Assembly (NCBI GenBank): GCA_964451305.1
Contig: CAYVHV010000013.1
Coordinates: 13,071-77,070 of the forward strand
Reading direction: 5' to 3'
Length of the DNA: 64,000 nt
Origin: SHLQ01 sp964451305
Lineage (GTDB): Bacteria; Actinomycetota; Acidimicrobiia; Acidimicrobiales; SHLQ01
The notes below the pieces were generated by a model. The model had not been told where the DNA came from. It saw only the letters and a list, made by a program, of their open reading frames with translations, and did no database searches. The position numbers and the translations under genes were made by a program. Shown here in pieces: positions 1 through 7,521 of this stretch (positions within the stretch are counted from its first letter, which is position 1; each line of letters begins with the position of its first letter).

Positions 1-665
1 ATCTCTGGAACGTCGAACCCACACAGACCGAACGCTGGGCAGAGGTTCGTGAGATGATCACGACACACGGCTTGCGCAACTCGCTAATGATCGCCATTGC
101 GCCAACCGCAACGATCGCTTCGATCTCCGGTTGCTTCGAGTGCATCGAGCCGCAGGTATCGAACTTGTTCAAGCGTGAGACGCTGTCGGGCGAGTTCCTC
201 CAGATCAACCGGTACCTCGTGAAGGAACTGCAGTCTCGAAACCTGTGGGACGCAGACATGATCAACGCGCTAAAGCAGTCGGAAGGTTCGGTTCAAGATG
301 TTGACCGCATGCCCGAAGACCTCAAAGAGGTGTACCGCACCGCATGGGAGATCCCAATGCGCTCGCTCATCGATATGGCAGCCGATCGTGGGGCCTACAT
401 CGACCAAAGTCAGTCGCTGAATCTCTTTATGGAATCGCCAACCATCGGCAAGCTCTCGTCGATGTACATGTACGCCTGGAAGTCCGGTCTCAAGACCACG
501 TACTACCTGCGTTCACGTCCGGCGACACGAATAAACAAGACGACGACAGCGCCGTCAACAAGCGGCCCGGCGCCCACTAATGGTGGGGAACCAAAGACCT
601 TTACTGACGCAGAGGCACTCGCATGTTCGCTGGAAAATCCAGAACATTGTGAAGCCTGCGACTGA
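1..665 (+). CDS. nrdA: Ribonucleoside-diphosphate reductase, large (alpha) subunit, C-terminal part
   Basis: The frame is open from base 3 to the TGA ending at 665, so the gene starts upstream of the window. The visible 220 or so residues are the end of a class I NrdA, which reduces ribonucleotides to deoxyribonucleotides with the NrdB radical subunit. Family landmarks are the PTATIASISG segment with its nearby cysteines and the late YYLRSRPATR segment. The last residues are CEACD, a CxxC pair typical of the flexible redox tail that is re-reduced by thioredoxin or glutaredoxin. nrdB follows 73 bases downstream on the same strand, so the two are probably one operon. The ATG at 54 is internal, not a start. 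Confidence 0.95.
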   Translation, partial: LWNVEPTQTERWAEVREMITTHGLRNSLMIAIAPTATIASISGCFECIEPQVSNLFKRETLSGEFLQINRYLVKELQSRNLWDADMINALKQSEGSVQDVDRMPEDLKEVYRTAWEIPMRSLIDMAADRGAYIDQSQSLNLFMESPTIGKLSSMYMYAWKSGLKTTYYLRSRPATRINKTTTAPSTSGPAPTNGGEPKTFTDAEALACSLENPEHCEACD

Positions 666-738
666 ATTAGCCAGCACGCTGTAGATAGACCAAGATCCCT
701 TTCCCGCAACGACAGACAAAACGAAAGACCCCTCCACG

Positions 739-1824
739 ATGGCACTTATTGACGACGCCCTGAATCCTGATTTCCAGAGCGAAGCTGCCCCGACGACAAG
801 CGAATCCACGCTCTCTAAGCCGCAGAATATTCTCGATCCCGGCTTCGATCTGACGCTTCGTCCAATGCGCTACCCGGTCTTCTACGGGATGTATCAAGAC
901 GCCATCAAGAACACGTGGACCGTCGACGAGATCGACTTCTCAGATGACCTCGTCGACCTCGAACGCAAGCTCATGCCAGCCGAGCGCCACCTCATCGAGC
1001 GGCTCGTTGCATTCTTTGCGACCGGAGACTCGATCGTTGCGAACAACCTGGTGCTGAATCTCTACCAGCACATCAACGCTCCTGAAGCCCGTATGTACCT
1101 ATCTCGTCAGCTGTACGAAGAGGCGCTGCACGTGCAGTTCTACTTGACACTGCTCGACAACTACATCCCGGATCACGATCAGCGAGCCGAAGCATTTGCT
1201 GCAGTGGAGAACATTCCATCGATCCGCAAGAAGGCAGAGTTCTGCTTCAAGTGGATCGACTCACTCGGCGATATCGATCGCATCGAGACCCCAGAGCAAC
1301 GTAAGCAGTTCTTGCTCAACCTGATCTGCTTCGCCACCTGCATCGAAGGGCTCTTCTTCTTCGCCGCATTTGCGTACGTCTACTTCCTGCGCTCGAAGGG
1401 CCTTCTTAACGGCTTGGCATCGGGAACGAATTGGGTGTTCCGCGATGAGAGCGCCCACATGAACTTCGCACTCGAGGTTGTCAACACCGTTCGCGCTGAA
1501 GAGCCAGAGCTCTTCGATGCCGATCTCGAAACCCAGATCAAAGAAATGATCGATGAAGCGGTCGAGTGTGAATACCAGTTCGCTGGTGACGTCCTCTCCG
1601 AAGGTGTTCAAGGCATGAGCCTGGCTGACACCAAGGTCTACCTTCAGTACGTTGCTGATCAGCGTCTCGCTCAGCTCGGTATCCCACCTGTCTACGGCGT
1701 CAAGAACCCGTTCGACTTCATGGAACTCCAAGACGTCCAGGAGCTCACGAACTTCTTCGAGCGCACCGTCTCCAGCTACCAGGTCGGTGTCGAAGGCGAA
1801 GTCGGCTTCGACGACGACTTCTAG
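739..1824 (+). CDS. nrdB: Ribonucleoside-diphosphate reductase, small (beta) subunit
   Basis: This 361-residue ferritin-like protein houses the metal-radical cofactor for NrdA. All expected metal ligands can be placed: D97 in the GDSIV segment, E128 and H131 in EEALH, E203 in EGLFF, and E237 and H240 in RDESAH. Y135, four residues after H131, matches the radical tyrosine of class Ia enzymes, so this is not one of the tyrosine-lacking class Ic forms. The C-terminus is acidic and ends FDDDF, consistent with the tail that docks on NrdA. The ATG at 739 gives a normal-length protein. No clear Shine-Dalgarno sequence is visible, and co-transcription with nrdA is likely. Confidence 0.96.
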   Translation: MALIDDALNPDFQSEAAPTTSESTLSKPQNILDPGFDLTLRPMRYPVFYGMYQDAIKNTWTVDEIDFSDDLVDLERKLMPAERHLIERLVAFFATGDSIVANNLVLNLYQHINAPEARMYLSRQLYEEALHVQFYLTLLDNYIPDHDQRAEAFAAVENIPSIRKKAEFCFKWIDSLGDIDRIETPEQRKQFLLNLICFATCIEGLFFFAAFAYVYFLRSKGLLNGLASGTNWVFRDESAHMNFALEVVNTVRAEEPELFDADLETQIKEMIDEAVECEYQFAGDVLSEGVQGMSLADTKVYLQYVADQRLAQLGIPPVYGVKNPFDFMELQDVQELTNFFERTVSSYQVGVEGEVGFDDDF

Positions 1825-1976
1825 TTCAACGTCAGAGACCGTTCTCTACGGTCGGATCCTTTGTCGGCATAACTCCACTTGGCTGGGCCGTCGAGTTTTT
1901 CACTCGGCGTCTTGTTTTCGTGTTCGAACGTCACCCGAATGGACGCGTTGCGCGCAATCTCGGGTATTCGGAATAG

Positions 1977-2000
1977 AGATAACCCGCGCGCGAGTTATCT
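1977..2000. promoter_or_regulatory. 24-bp near-perfect palindrome just upstream of the 2007 gene
   Basis: Arms AGATAAC and GTTATCT flank a CG-rich centre. The whole 24 bp is self-complementary except for one pair (position 8 from each end). It ends six bases before the ATG at 2007, where a ribosome-binding site would normally lie, and no T-run follows. It is therefore more likely an operator or start-proximal control element than a terminator. The bound factor is unknown. Confidence 0.45.
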
Positions 2001-2006
2001 ATCAAC

Positions 2007-2321
2007 ATGCGGGAAGATCAAAAAGTGGCTGGAGGCCACACGGCGAAAACAGAAGAACAGCAACGAGCAGGGTGGCGACAGCTATTCGAGATCGTGCTCC
2101 AAGTTCACGAGACGGACGGATCGATACAACTCGATTTGCCTGCCAACAAGTATGAGGAAATTCTCAACCTTGTTGAACACGAACGAGAGTCTTGCGGTCC
2201 ACTGCTCGATCTCACCCTCGGACGTCGGGAGGACTTAATCGTGCTCACGGCAACGACTGATCACGTTGACGGCACGGCGGAGATCGCGTCGATCATGGGC
2301 ATTGATCGCCCATCGTCGTAA
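2007..2321 (+). CDS. Small conserved-type hypothetical protein
   Basis: This 104-residue protein has no signal peptide or membrane segment. Its core (an amphipathic stretch, an ERESCGPLLDLTL segment, then a beta-like LIVLTAT segment) resembles by memory a family of small actinobacterial proteins whose core reads ERECCPF-like, in which a helix with a cysteine follows a beta hairpin. No enzymatic function is known to me for that family. The ATG at 2007 sits right after a 24-bp palindrome and lacks an obvious Shine-Dalgarno sequence. It converges on the rhodanese gene. The overlapping frame from 1879 has atypical, Arg/Ser-rich composition and was not chosen. Confidence 0.6.
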   Translation: MREDQKVAGGHTAKTEEQQRAGWRQLFEIVLQVHETDGSIQLDLPANKYEEILNLVEHERESCGPLLDLTLGRREDLIVLTATTDHVDGTAEIASIMGIDRPSS

Positions 2322-2343
2322 CCCTCGGAGCTAACAGCTGTCT

Positions 2344-2372
2344 GTACGCGTTGCGAAGCTCGACGCGCGTAC
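2344..2372. terminator. Hairpin between convergent genes
   Basis: GTACGCG at 2344-2350 pairs perfectly with CGCGTAC at 2366-2372 around a 15-base loop. It lies in the 58-base gap between the stop at 2321 (plus) and the stop at 2380 (minus). There is no real T-run, so if it terminates transcription it does so without the classical tail. Confidence 0.4.
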
Positions 2373-2379
2373 CGAAAAG

Positions 2380-2826
2380 TCAGGCCCGGTTCGCTTTCCA
2401 TGAGTCGTAGTCTTCGACGGCCAGACCGTCGGCGACCCAGCCGGTGAAACCCGTCTCGATATGGGAGATCTGGGTCATCCCCATGTCCTGAAGCATCTTG
2501 GTGGTCAAACTTGACCGGCTTCCAGCCGCTCAATGAAAGATGAACTCGCAGTCCTGAGCAAATGCGGGTTTGTGATACTTCGATGCCGGATCGACCCAAA
2601 ATTCGAGCATCCCTCGAGGGGCATGCATGGCGCCTGGAATAACCCCGGACTTCTGGAGCTCTCGAACATCTCGAATATCGACGATCACCGCGCCCTCTTC
2701 GATCACGCGGCGATGAGCCTCGCTGGGCGAGATGTTGTCAATTTCGAGCCGCGCTGCGGCCATCATCTCTTCGACCGAGCGAATTACCATGCCCGGACGA
2801 TACGCGCTCAAGGACGTGATGTCCAT
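2380..2826 (-). CDS. Rhodanese-domain protein with in-frame UGA at the catalytic cysteine; probable selenoprotein
   Basis: Read with ordinary stops, the gene ends after 98 codons at the TGA at 2532-2530. In the same frame it continues 49 more codons to a second TGA at 2382-2380, giving 148 residues, a normal length for a single-domain rhodanese. The UGA (codon 99) falls exactly where the persulfide-forming cysteine of the CxxGxRS active-site loop belongs: CEFIFH, then UGA, then AAGSRS. After it comes the expected second half, including an ISHIETGFTGW segment. Upstream are the domain's VDIRDVRE and IPGAMHAPRGM segments. A hairpin resembling a bacterial SECIS follows the UGA. Family knowledge says rhodaneses move sulfane sulfur through this residue; selenocysteine there is inferred. 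The alternative is a TGC/TGT to TGA nonsense mutation or a sequence error. The ATG at 2826 is 32 bases from the divergent YbaK start; GTG or ATG starts slightly downstream are possible. Confidence 0.78.
2503..2516 (-). promoter_or_regulatory. Candidate bacterial SECIS hairpin downstream of the UGA
   Basis: On the minus strand GGTCA and TGACC form a perfect 5-bp stem with loop AGTT. The loop begins 18 bases after the UGA and carries a G at its second position. Bacterial SECIS elements are known to lie inside the coding sequence, roughly 16-37 bases past the UGA, with a G early in a small apical loop. UGG (2524-2522) and CCA (2501-2499) could extend it as a lower stem across a bulge. A second small hairpin (GGCT, loop GGA, AGCC, at 2527-2517) abuts it and could compete or stack. 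Confidence 0.6.
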
Positions 2827-2858
2827 CGAAGGGCGAAGTCGGCGCCTACCATGGGGTG

Positions 2859-3341
2859 ATGGCTGATCTGGTCGTCGAGCAACTCACCGCCTTGGGCCTC
2901 GAGTACGAGGTGGTCGAGTGCGACCCTGAACTCGCCGACACAGCAGCGTTCTGCGAGCACTACGGCTATGCCCCAGAGGACTCAGCCAATGCGATTGTGG
3001 TCGTGGGCAAGAGCGAACCGCCAGCGTTTGCGATGTGTCTTGTTCTCGCCGACAGTCGACTCGACGTCAACAAGGTCGTCCGCAAGAAGCTCGAGGTGCG
3101 CAAGTGCAGCTTCGCTTCAGCCGAGCAAACCGTTGACCTCACCGGCATGCAGATCGGCGGGGTGACACCATTTGGAACGACGAGCGAACTGCCGCTCTGG
3201 ATCGACTCCCGAGTCATGGAACGCGACCGGCTCATCATCGGTGGCGGAAGTCGTGACCGGAAGCTTCTCGTTCCGCCCACAACGTTGGCAGGCCACCCAA
3301 CTTCAGAAGTAGTTGAAGGTTTGGCCAAGCTATCCAACTGA
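2859..3341 (+). CDS. YbaK/EbsC-type aminoacyl-tRNA deacylase-like protein
   Basis: This is a single-domain protein of about 160 residues of the YbaK/ProX fold, which includes enzymes that hydrolyse mischarged aminoacyl-tRNA. Supporting segments are the central VLADSRLDVNKVVRKKL stretch, with the lysines typical of this family, followed by the LTGMQIGGVTPFG glycine-rich loop and the IIGGGSRDRKL strand-turn near the C-terminus. The full length is present. A GTG at 2856 immediately precedes the ATG at 2859; I prefer the ATG. The substrate tRNA cannot be read from sequence. The gene diverges from the rhodanese gene, which starts 32 bases away. Confidence 0.85.
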   Translation: MADLVVEQLTALGLEYEVVECDPELADTAAFCEHYGYAPEDSANAIVVVGKSEPPAFAMCLVLADSRLDVNKVVRKKLEVRKCSFASAEQTVDLTGMQIGGVTPFGTTSELPLWIDSRVMERDRLIIGGGSRDRKLLVPPTTLAGHPTSEVVEGLAKLSN

Positions 3342-3367
3342 GTATCGCGGCCCGCTACCGTTGAAGA

Positions 3368-3946
3368 ATGCTTCGCCCCAAACGATCACGATGGTTGTGT
3401 CTCGCGTTGTTCTTAGCGCTGCTTGCCGCAGCGTGTGCGCCGTCGCCGGATGCCGGTGATGGCACTGGAATCCTCGAAGAGGATCCCAAGCTTGAAGAAG
3501 GTCAAGACGTTGAGGAAGAGAGCGCTACCTCCGATGGCGACGAGAACTCAGCTGCGGTCATCGAAGAAGGTGGCGGCGAGGTGGACGAGGCTCTGATTGT
3601 CGAGAGCTCCGGAGCATCCGACGGCGATCTCGTGTTACTCAACGCCGAGGAGATCGAACAGCTCTTGTCTGGCAACACGATCACCGGCAATTGGGTCGGC
3701 GAAGACTACGAGCAGTTCTTCAGCTCCGACGGCTCGACGATCTACCGCCCGCTCGGAGGCCAAGACTCGGTCGGGGAGTGGCGGGTCAACGCCGAGAGCG
3801 GACTCTATGAGAGCCTGTGGCCTGGCGTTCCAACCTGGGATGACTACGAAGTCCACCAGGAAGATGACACCTTCTTTTGGACTGGTCAGGGCGTTCAGCT
3901 CTCACCGTTCACCGTCGTCGATGGCGATCAGCTCACCGGAGCCTGA
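3368..3946 (+). CDS. Acidic lipoprotein of unknown function
   Basis: The N-terminus is basic (MLRPKRSR), then hydrophobic, and ends in a lipobox (LLAAAC, Cys 23), so it is a predicted lipoprotein anchored outside the membrane. Residues 25-75 are a disordered linker very rich in Asp and Glu. The C-terminal 100 or so residues contain aromatic, glycine-spaced strands (GNWVGEDYEQFFSSDG, then VGEWRV), which suggest a small beta-barrel or ligand-binding module. That fold is only an inference. It follows the YbaK gene by 26 bases and could be co-transcribed. The function is unknown. Confidence 0.8.
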   Translation: MLRPKRSRWLCLALFLALLAAACAPSPDAGDGTGILEEDPKLEEGQDVEEESATSDGDENSAAVIEEGGGEVDEALIVESSGASDGDLVLLNAEEIEQLLSGNTITGNWVGEDYEQFFSSDGSTIYRPLGGQDSVGEWRVNAESGLYESLWPGVPTWDDYEVHQEDDTFFWTGQGVQLSPFTVVDGDQLTGA

Positions 3947-3981
3947 CCCTCAACGAGAACGTCAGGACGGCTGCGCCCGGT

Positions 3982-4560
3982 TTAGGCCGGCGGGAATGAG
4001 CCGTTGCCTGTTTCCTCGAGTTTGGTGATGACATCGCCGACGCTGACGTCGCCTTCGGTGACCACCATGAGGTTGATGCCGCGGTAGCGCTTGGTCTTGT
4101 CCGAGTTCGAGAAGCGAGATGCGTCCATGCCGAAGCGGTCGGCGAATTTCGCGCAACCGTTGTGTGGCTTGTTCGACACCTCGAAGGTCGCCGAACCGAT
4201 CGAGAAGCGAGTGCCGGCGGGAAGATTGTCGGTGCTGAGATCGAAGTCGGCGAGGATTTGGTCGCCGGCAAGTTCCCATTTGTTGGTGTCACCGTCGGCG
4301 AGTATGTCGAGAATGCTCGCATTCATGATGCAGACCTGGCCTTCAGGGTTTGCCTTGCCGTCCGGCGTCTTCCTATCGCCGCGAGCGACGTAGTTGTCAC
4401 CAACGATGCCCTCACCCGGTACGACGTGGAATGTTGACACGATCTTGCGGACGTTGGTCTCCGGGCGGATCAGCAGTGTTGCGACGACGCCGTTGTCGGT
4501 CGGTGCGGGAGGGAGGTCGGCTACTCGTTCGGTTATCTGTTCGGTGGAGAGGTGGGCCAT
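3982..4560 (-). CDS. MOSC-domain protein
   Basis: This 192-residue protein matches a stand-alone MOSC domain, the fold shared with molybdenum-cofactor sulfurases and YiiM-type proteins that bind sulfur or molybdopterin. The opening includes HVVPGEGIVGDNYVARGDRK, like the KxGVxGDRH-type turn of the family. The characteristic cysteine is in the PHNGCAKFADRFG segment, which is the likely sulfur-handling residue. There is no signal peptide or membrane segment, so it is cytoplasmic. It converges on the lipoprotein gene with 35 bases between stops. The substrate is unknown; molybdoenzyme maturation or N-hydroxylated-compound reduction are possible roles by family. Confidence 0.85.
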   Translation of the reverse strand: MAHLSTEQITERVADLPPAPTDNGVVATLLIRPETNVRKIVSTFHVVPGEGIVGDNYVARGDRKTPDGKANPEGQVCIMNASILDILADGDTNKWELAGDQILADFDLSTDNLPAGTRFSIGSATFEVSNKPHNGCAKFADRFGMDASRFSNSDKTKRYRGINLMVVTEGDVSVGDVITKLEETGNGSFPPA

Positions 4561-4932
4561 GCGTCAAGTTTACGGCATCACGAAACGCCCCGTATGCCTA
4601 GGTTTGCGCCATGTGGGCCAAGTGGGCGCATCAGCACGGGCGAGGAAATGACGAGCCGGTGAACAAACTTGCCATAGTGAATGGCGAGTGGGGCGCCTCG
4701 GTTCTCTATTACATGTCAGCTTCCTCGACACTTGCTCACTTCTCCACCGCGGCTCGAAAGGCCGTTGATGGTGTCGCTGCTTATCTGCAAGAGCACGCGG
4801 CGCCGTTCTTTGGTTCGGTAGATGAAGAGCGTCTCCCTAACAATGTTGAGCGCCATGGCCGACACTTGCTGGTTCGTGTCCCCGTTCCAGCTGAGCCGGA
4901 TCACCAACGCCCGGGATCCCGCCACTACTAGA
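4561..4932. other. About 370 bases without a convincing gene
   Basis: The stretch lies between the MOSC start and the hairpin at 4933. Two competing small frames exist: plus 4611-4931 (106 residues) and minus 4716-4940 (74 residues, TTG start). Neither has a recognisable domain, and each occupies the other's antisense. The minus frame has somewhat better codon use, but I would not annotate either as a gene. The MOSC promoter must lie at the left end. Confidence 0.5.
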
Positions 4933-4969
4933 TCGACCAACTCCGCAGTTACCCTGCGGAGATGGTCGA
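4933..4969. promoter_or_regulatory. Long hairpin covering the start codon of the 4962 gene
   Basis: TCGACCA, A, CTCCGCAG, loop TTACC, CTGCGGAG, A, TGGTCGA: two perfect stems of 8 and 7 bp are separated by one A/A mismatch. The ATG at 4962-4964 is inside the right arm and any ribosome-binding site would be inside the left arm or loop. In RNA this would sequester the start. As DNA it is a 37-bp dyad that could be an operator. Confidence 0.55.
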
Positions 4970-5264
4970 ATTAGTACTTCGTGCAGAGGTTGGAGCCTTC
5001 CCCCTTTGGACGGTCGACGGTGAGAACGTCGTTCCTGATTCTCTGCCACTTTCCCCACGGGTGCTCATCGCGCTCGAAGATTGGACCGTGTTCTTCGACG
5101 ATGTCGGAGGTGCCATGAGTGACCGTGATGTCATCGACGAGTTTGTCGGTCAAGGGTTCAAACTGGCCCATGCGATTCGGCGCGAGCTGAAGGGTTCGAC
5201 CGTGTGGTTTGATCACCCGGTTACCGAAGAGCGCACGCTGATCGAGCGACGCGGCCCCAGGTAG
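4962..5264 (+). CDS. Small hypothetical protein
   Basis: This 100-residue soluble protein has no match I recognise. It opens with alternating hydrophobic residues (VELVLRAEVGAFPLWTVDG), has an ALEDWTVFFDDVGG segment and ends in a short basic tail. There is no cysteine, signal peptide or membrane segment. The upstream in-frame stop at 4929 leaves no alternative start before 4962, so translation must initiate in the hairpin described at 4933-4969 or at an internal codon. It converges on the MFS gene with three bases between stops. The composition looks like a real gene, but the function is unknown. Confidence 0.6.
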   Translation: MVELVLRAEVGAFPLWTVDGENVVPDSLPLSPRVLIALEDWTVFFDDVGGAMSDRDVIDEFVGQGFKLAHAIRRELKGSTVWFDHPVTEERTLIERRGPR

Positions 5265-5267
5265 CGC

Positions 5268-6545
5268 CTAGCTGTGGGTGACCGGAGTTGGGGGAGAGGC
5301 GAGCGCCCAGAAGATGTTTCCGGCGAACGCGAGGCCGGCAATGATCGTGAAGCCGAGCCGATAGTCGCCGGTCGAGTCGGCGAGAATGCCAGCGAGTAGC
5401 GGGCCGCTCACCGTTCCGATCATGACGATGATCGAAGACCATCCCATGATCGCTGCGAAGTGGGTCGTCCCGAAGTAGTCCGCTCGGATCGCCTGCATCT
5501 GTGGTCCGCGAGATCCCCATGCCAACCCGTGAAGAACCACGAATACGCCAATAGCGATCGAGCCACCGATCCAAGTCATCACGAGTAGTCCGACGCCGTG
5601 GGCGCACATCGCAACGACGATGATAAGGCGCTTGTTGATCCGGTCGCCGAGGTAGCCGCCAAGTGCAGTGCCGGTGAATTGAAAGACGGGTATCGCTCCA
5701 GCGATCAACGCTGCGTCGCGAGCGTTGAAGCTGCGGTCTTCAACGAGATACAACGCAACGTGTGCGATGACCGCACTCACGACGATGAGAGCCGAGCCGT
5801 GGCCCATCGAGACCATCCAGAACGACCGAGTGCGCATTGCTTCGGCAGCGGTGAAGTGGTCATCGCTGACGCCTTCGGCGCGTGGTTCCTTCGCTGCAAC
5901 ATCTTCGGGGATCCCATCGAGTGGTTCGCCCGTCTCTTCGCGGGTGCGACCGAGGAAGGTCGACGCGATGAAGATCGCGATCGTGAGCACGATGCCGGCG
6001 CCAGCGAGAGATGCCCGCCAGCCAAACCAGTCGAAGCTGAAGACAAGAAGAGGTCCGGCGAAACCACCGATCGCAAAGCCCATGGTTTGAATCGATAACG
6101 CGCGAGCTCGCTTACGCTCGAACCATGGAACCAACGCCGAAGTAATCGTGAGAAAGCCCGCCAGCGCCATGCCAAACGCCGCCACCGACATGGCAATAAA
6201 GAAGTGGGTGCGGGTCTGGATGAGCGAGAGGCCGATGAAGCCACCGAGGACGAAGATGCTGCCGAACCGCATGACTCGCTTTGTGCCCCAGCGGCGTAAC
6301 CCTGAGCCTTGAGCAGGCGCGATGAGCGCACTACCGGCTCGAGTTGCGACGAACGCGACCGAGAAGAGTGTCTTTGACCATCCAAATTCAGAGCGCAACT
6401 CGACGGCGAGATTGCCGAAGCCTTGCATCCACAACATCGACTGCAATGCCCATAACGACGCGCTCGCCGCGACGACCTTCCAACCCGTGAAGACCCGTCG
6501 GCTCCAGACGGTTTCGTAAAATGGTTGTTGGGTGGTCAGAGGCAC
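5268..6545 (-). CDS. Major facilitator superfamily transporter
   Basis: This 425-residue polytopic membrane protein has about 12 hydrophobic segments in two halves, joined by a charged cytoplasmic loop near residues 200-240 (GRTREETGEPLDG onward). The first half has the family's loop 2-3 region (GSGLRRWGTKRVMRFG) and the second half an equivalent GGYLGDRINKRL. This overall pattern resembles monocarboxylate or OFA-type MFS carriers. The substrate cannot be told. The start is a GTG at 6545; a slightly downstream start is possible. It diverges from the GntR gene, which could regulate it, but this is only a neighbourhood inference. Confidence 0.88.
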   Translation of the reverse strand: MPLTTQQPFYETVWSRRVFTGWKVVAASASLWALQSMLWMQGFGNLAVELRSEFGWSKTLFSVAFVATRAGSALIAPAQGSGLRRWGTKRVMRFGSIFVLGGFIGLSLIQTRTHFFIAMSVAAFGMALAGFLTITSALVPWFERKRARALSIQTMGFAIGGFAGPLLVFSFDWFGWRASLAGAGIVLTIAIFIASTFLGRTREETGEPLDGIPEDVAAKEPRAEGVSDDHFTAAEAMRTRSFWMVSMGHGSALIVVSAVIAHVALYLVEDRSFNARDAALIAGAIPVFQFTGTALGGYLGDRINKRLIIVVAMCAHGVGLLVMTWIGGSIAIGVFVVLHGLAWGSRGPQMQAIRADYFGTTHFAAIMGWSSIIVMIGTVSGPLLAGILADSTGDYRLGFTIIAGLAFAGNIFWALASPPTPVTHS

Positions 6546-6639
6546 GAGGGACTCGATTGTCGGGTGTTCTCTGCCAGCACGACGAGACCACGTGGGCTTT
6601 CAGGCTACGTCGGCGGGCCCGTATCGAGATGTGCAGAGT

Positions 6640-6685
6640 TCATGGGGCCTGTCCCCATTACAAAATTGTCATGGGGCCTGTCCCC
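6640..6685. repeat. Pair of 17-bp direct repeats with hairpin potential
   Basis: TCATGGGGCCTGTCCCC occurs at 6640-6656 and again at 6669-6685, 29 bases apart. Each copy, with its flanking T/A, can form a small TGGGG/CCCCA-type stem. They lie in the leader between the MFS start and the GntR start. Such GGGGCCTGTCCCC units look like a dispersed short repeat, but other copies are not in this window. Confidence 0.6.
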
Positions 6686-6753
6686 GTTGGTGGTGGAATC
6701 GCGTGTGGGGCCGTTGCGGCCACATGTTGGCACGGGGGATAAGGTCCGACTCG

Positions 6754-7521
6754 ATGTCGTTGTCACCCGTACCGAAGTATCAGGCCATCTATCTGGTCCT
6801 GCGTCAACGGATTCTCGACGGCGAGCTGGCACCCGGTAGTCAGTTGCCCTCGCAACAGGAATTAGCCGACGAGTTCGCCGTGACGGTGATGACGCTGCGT
6901 CAGGCAGTTGCCGCGCTCGAGAACGAGGGTTTACTTTGGGCAGCGCGCGGCAAGGGCACGTTCGTTGCCGACAAGCCGGTGGACGTGCGGGTCGGGAACT
7001 TATCGAGCTTCGCTGAACAGATGAACTCCGCGGGCATGGATCTCAGTACTGACGTCCTTGCGATCGACACGATTTCTGCTGCTGAACATCCAGATGCCTC
7101 CGCAGCTTTGGAGACGACCGAGTCGCTGTCGCGAATCTTGCGGCTGCGGCGAGTCGAAGGTGTTCCGATCAGCTTGCAGCGCAGTTTCCTCGTTGCCGAT
7201 ACCGTCTCGCTCGATCCGGAGCTCGGACTTTCGGGACATTCGCTGTACGAAGCAATCGAGGAGTCGACGGGTTGGCAGATCGCTGAAGCTAAGGAGATCG
7301 TCACCGCCGTCGGGATCGACTCCGACGATGCTGCTCTCCTCGAGACCGATACGGGCCATCCCGCAATCCTGTCGATTCGAACGTCGATCCAGCAGTTCGG
7401 CCGACCGTTCCTCTACGACGAAGCGCTACTTGTGGGTGGGCGTTGCAGTCTCGCAGCGGATCGAAGTGCAGATCGACTAGCGATTGAGTACACCGTCGAG
7501 CGCACCGCGACCGAAATTTGA
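6754..7521 (+). CDS. GntR-family transcriptional regulator (HutC/UTRA type)
   Basis: From the ATG at 6754 the protein is 255 residues. The N-terminal winged helix (about residues 8-75) is canonical: YLVLRQRILDGELAPGSQLP, then the recognition helix region TVMTLRQAVAALENEGLL and the wing ARGKGTFVA. The rest is a UTRA-type effector domain, with LRLRRVEGVPISLQRSFL and a final SIRTSIQQFGRPFLYDEALL segment. The ligand is unknown. The frame is open upstream to 6532, but that extension is repeat-derived and rejected. The stop codon lies in the left arm of the hairpin at 7511-7561. trpB follows, but regulation of trp by this protein is not shown. Confidence 0.9.
   Translation: MSLSPVPKYQAIYLVLRQRILDGELAPGSQLPSQQELADEFAVTVMTLRQAVAALENEGLLWAARGKGTFVADKPVDVRVGNLSSFAEQMNSAGMDLSTDVLAIDTISAAEHPDASAALETTESLSRILRLRRVEGVPISLQRSFLVADTVSLDPELGLSGHSLYEAIEESTGWQIAEAKEIVTAVGIDSDDAALLETDTGHPAILSIRTSIQQFGRPFLYDEALLVGGRCSLAADRSADRLAIEYTVERTATEI

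Noticed and set aside
2533..2859. Plus-strand 108-residue frame opposite the rhodanese
   Set aside because: It begins exactly at the UGA region and is antisense to conserved rhodanese sequence on both sides of it.
6532..6753. N-terminal extension of the GntR protein up to 329 residues
   Set aside because: The first 74 codons are made from the GGGGCCTGTCCCC repeat and the MFS promoter; GntR domain begins right after ATG 6754.
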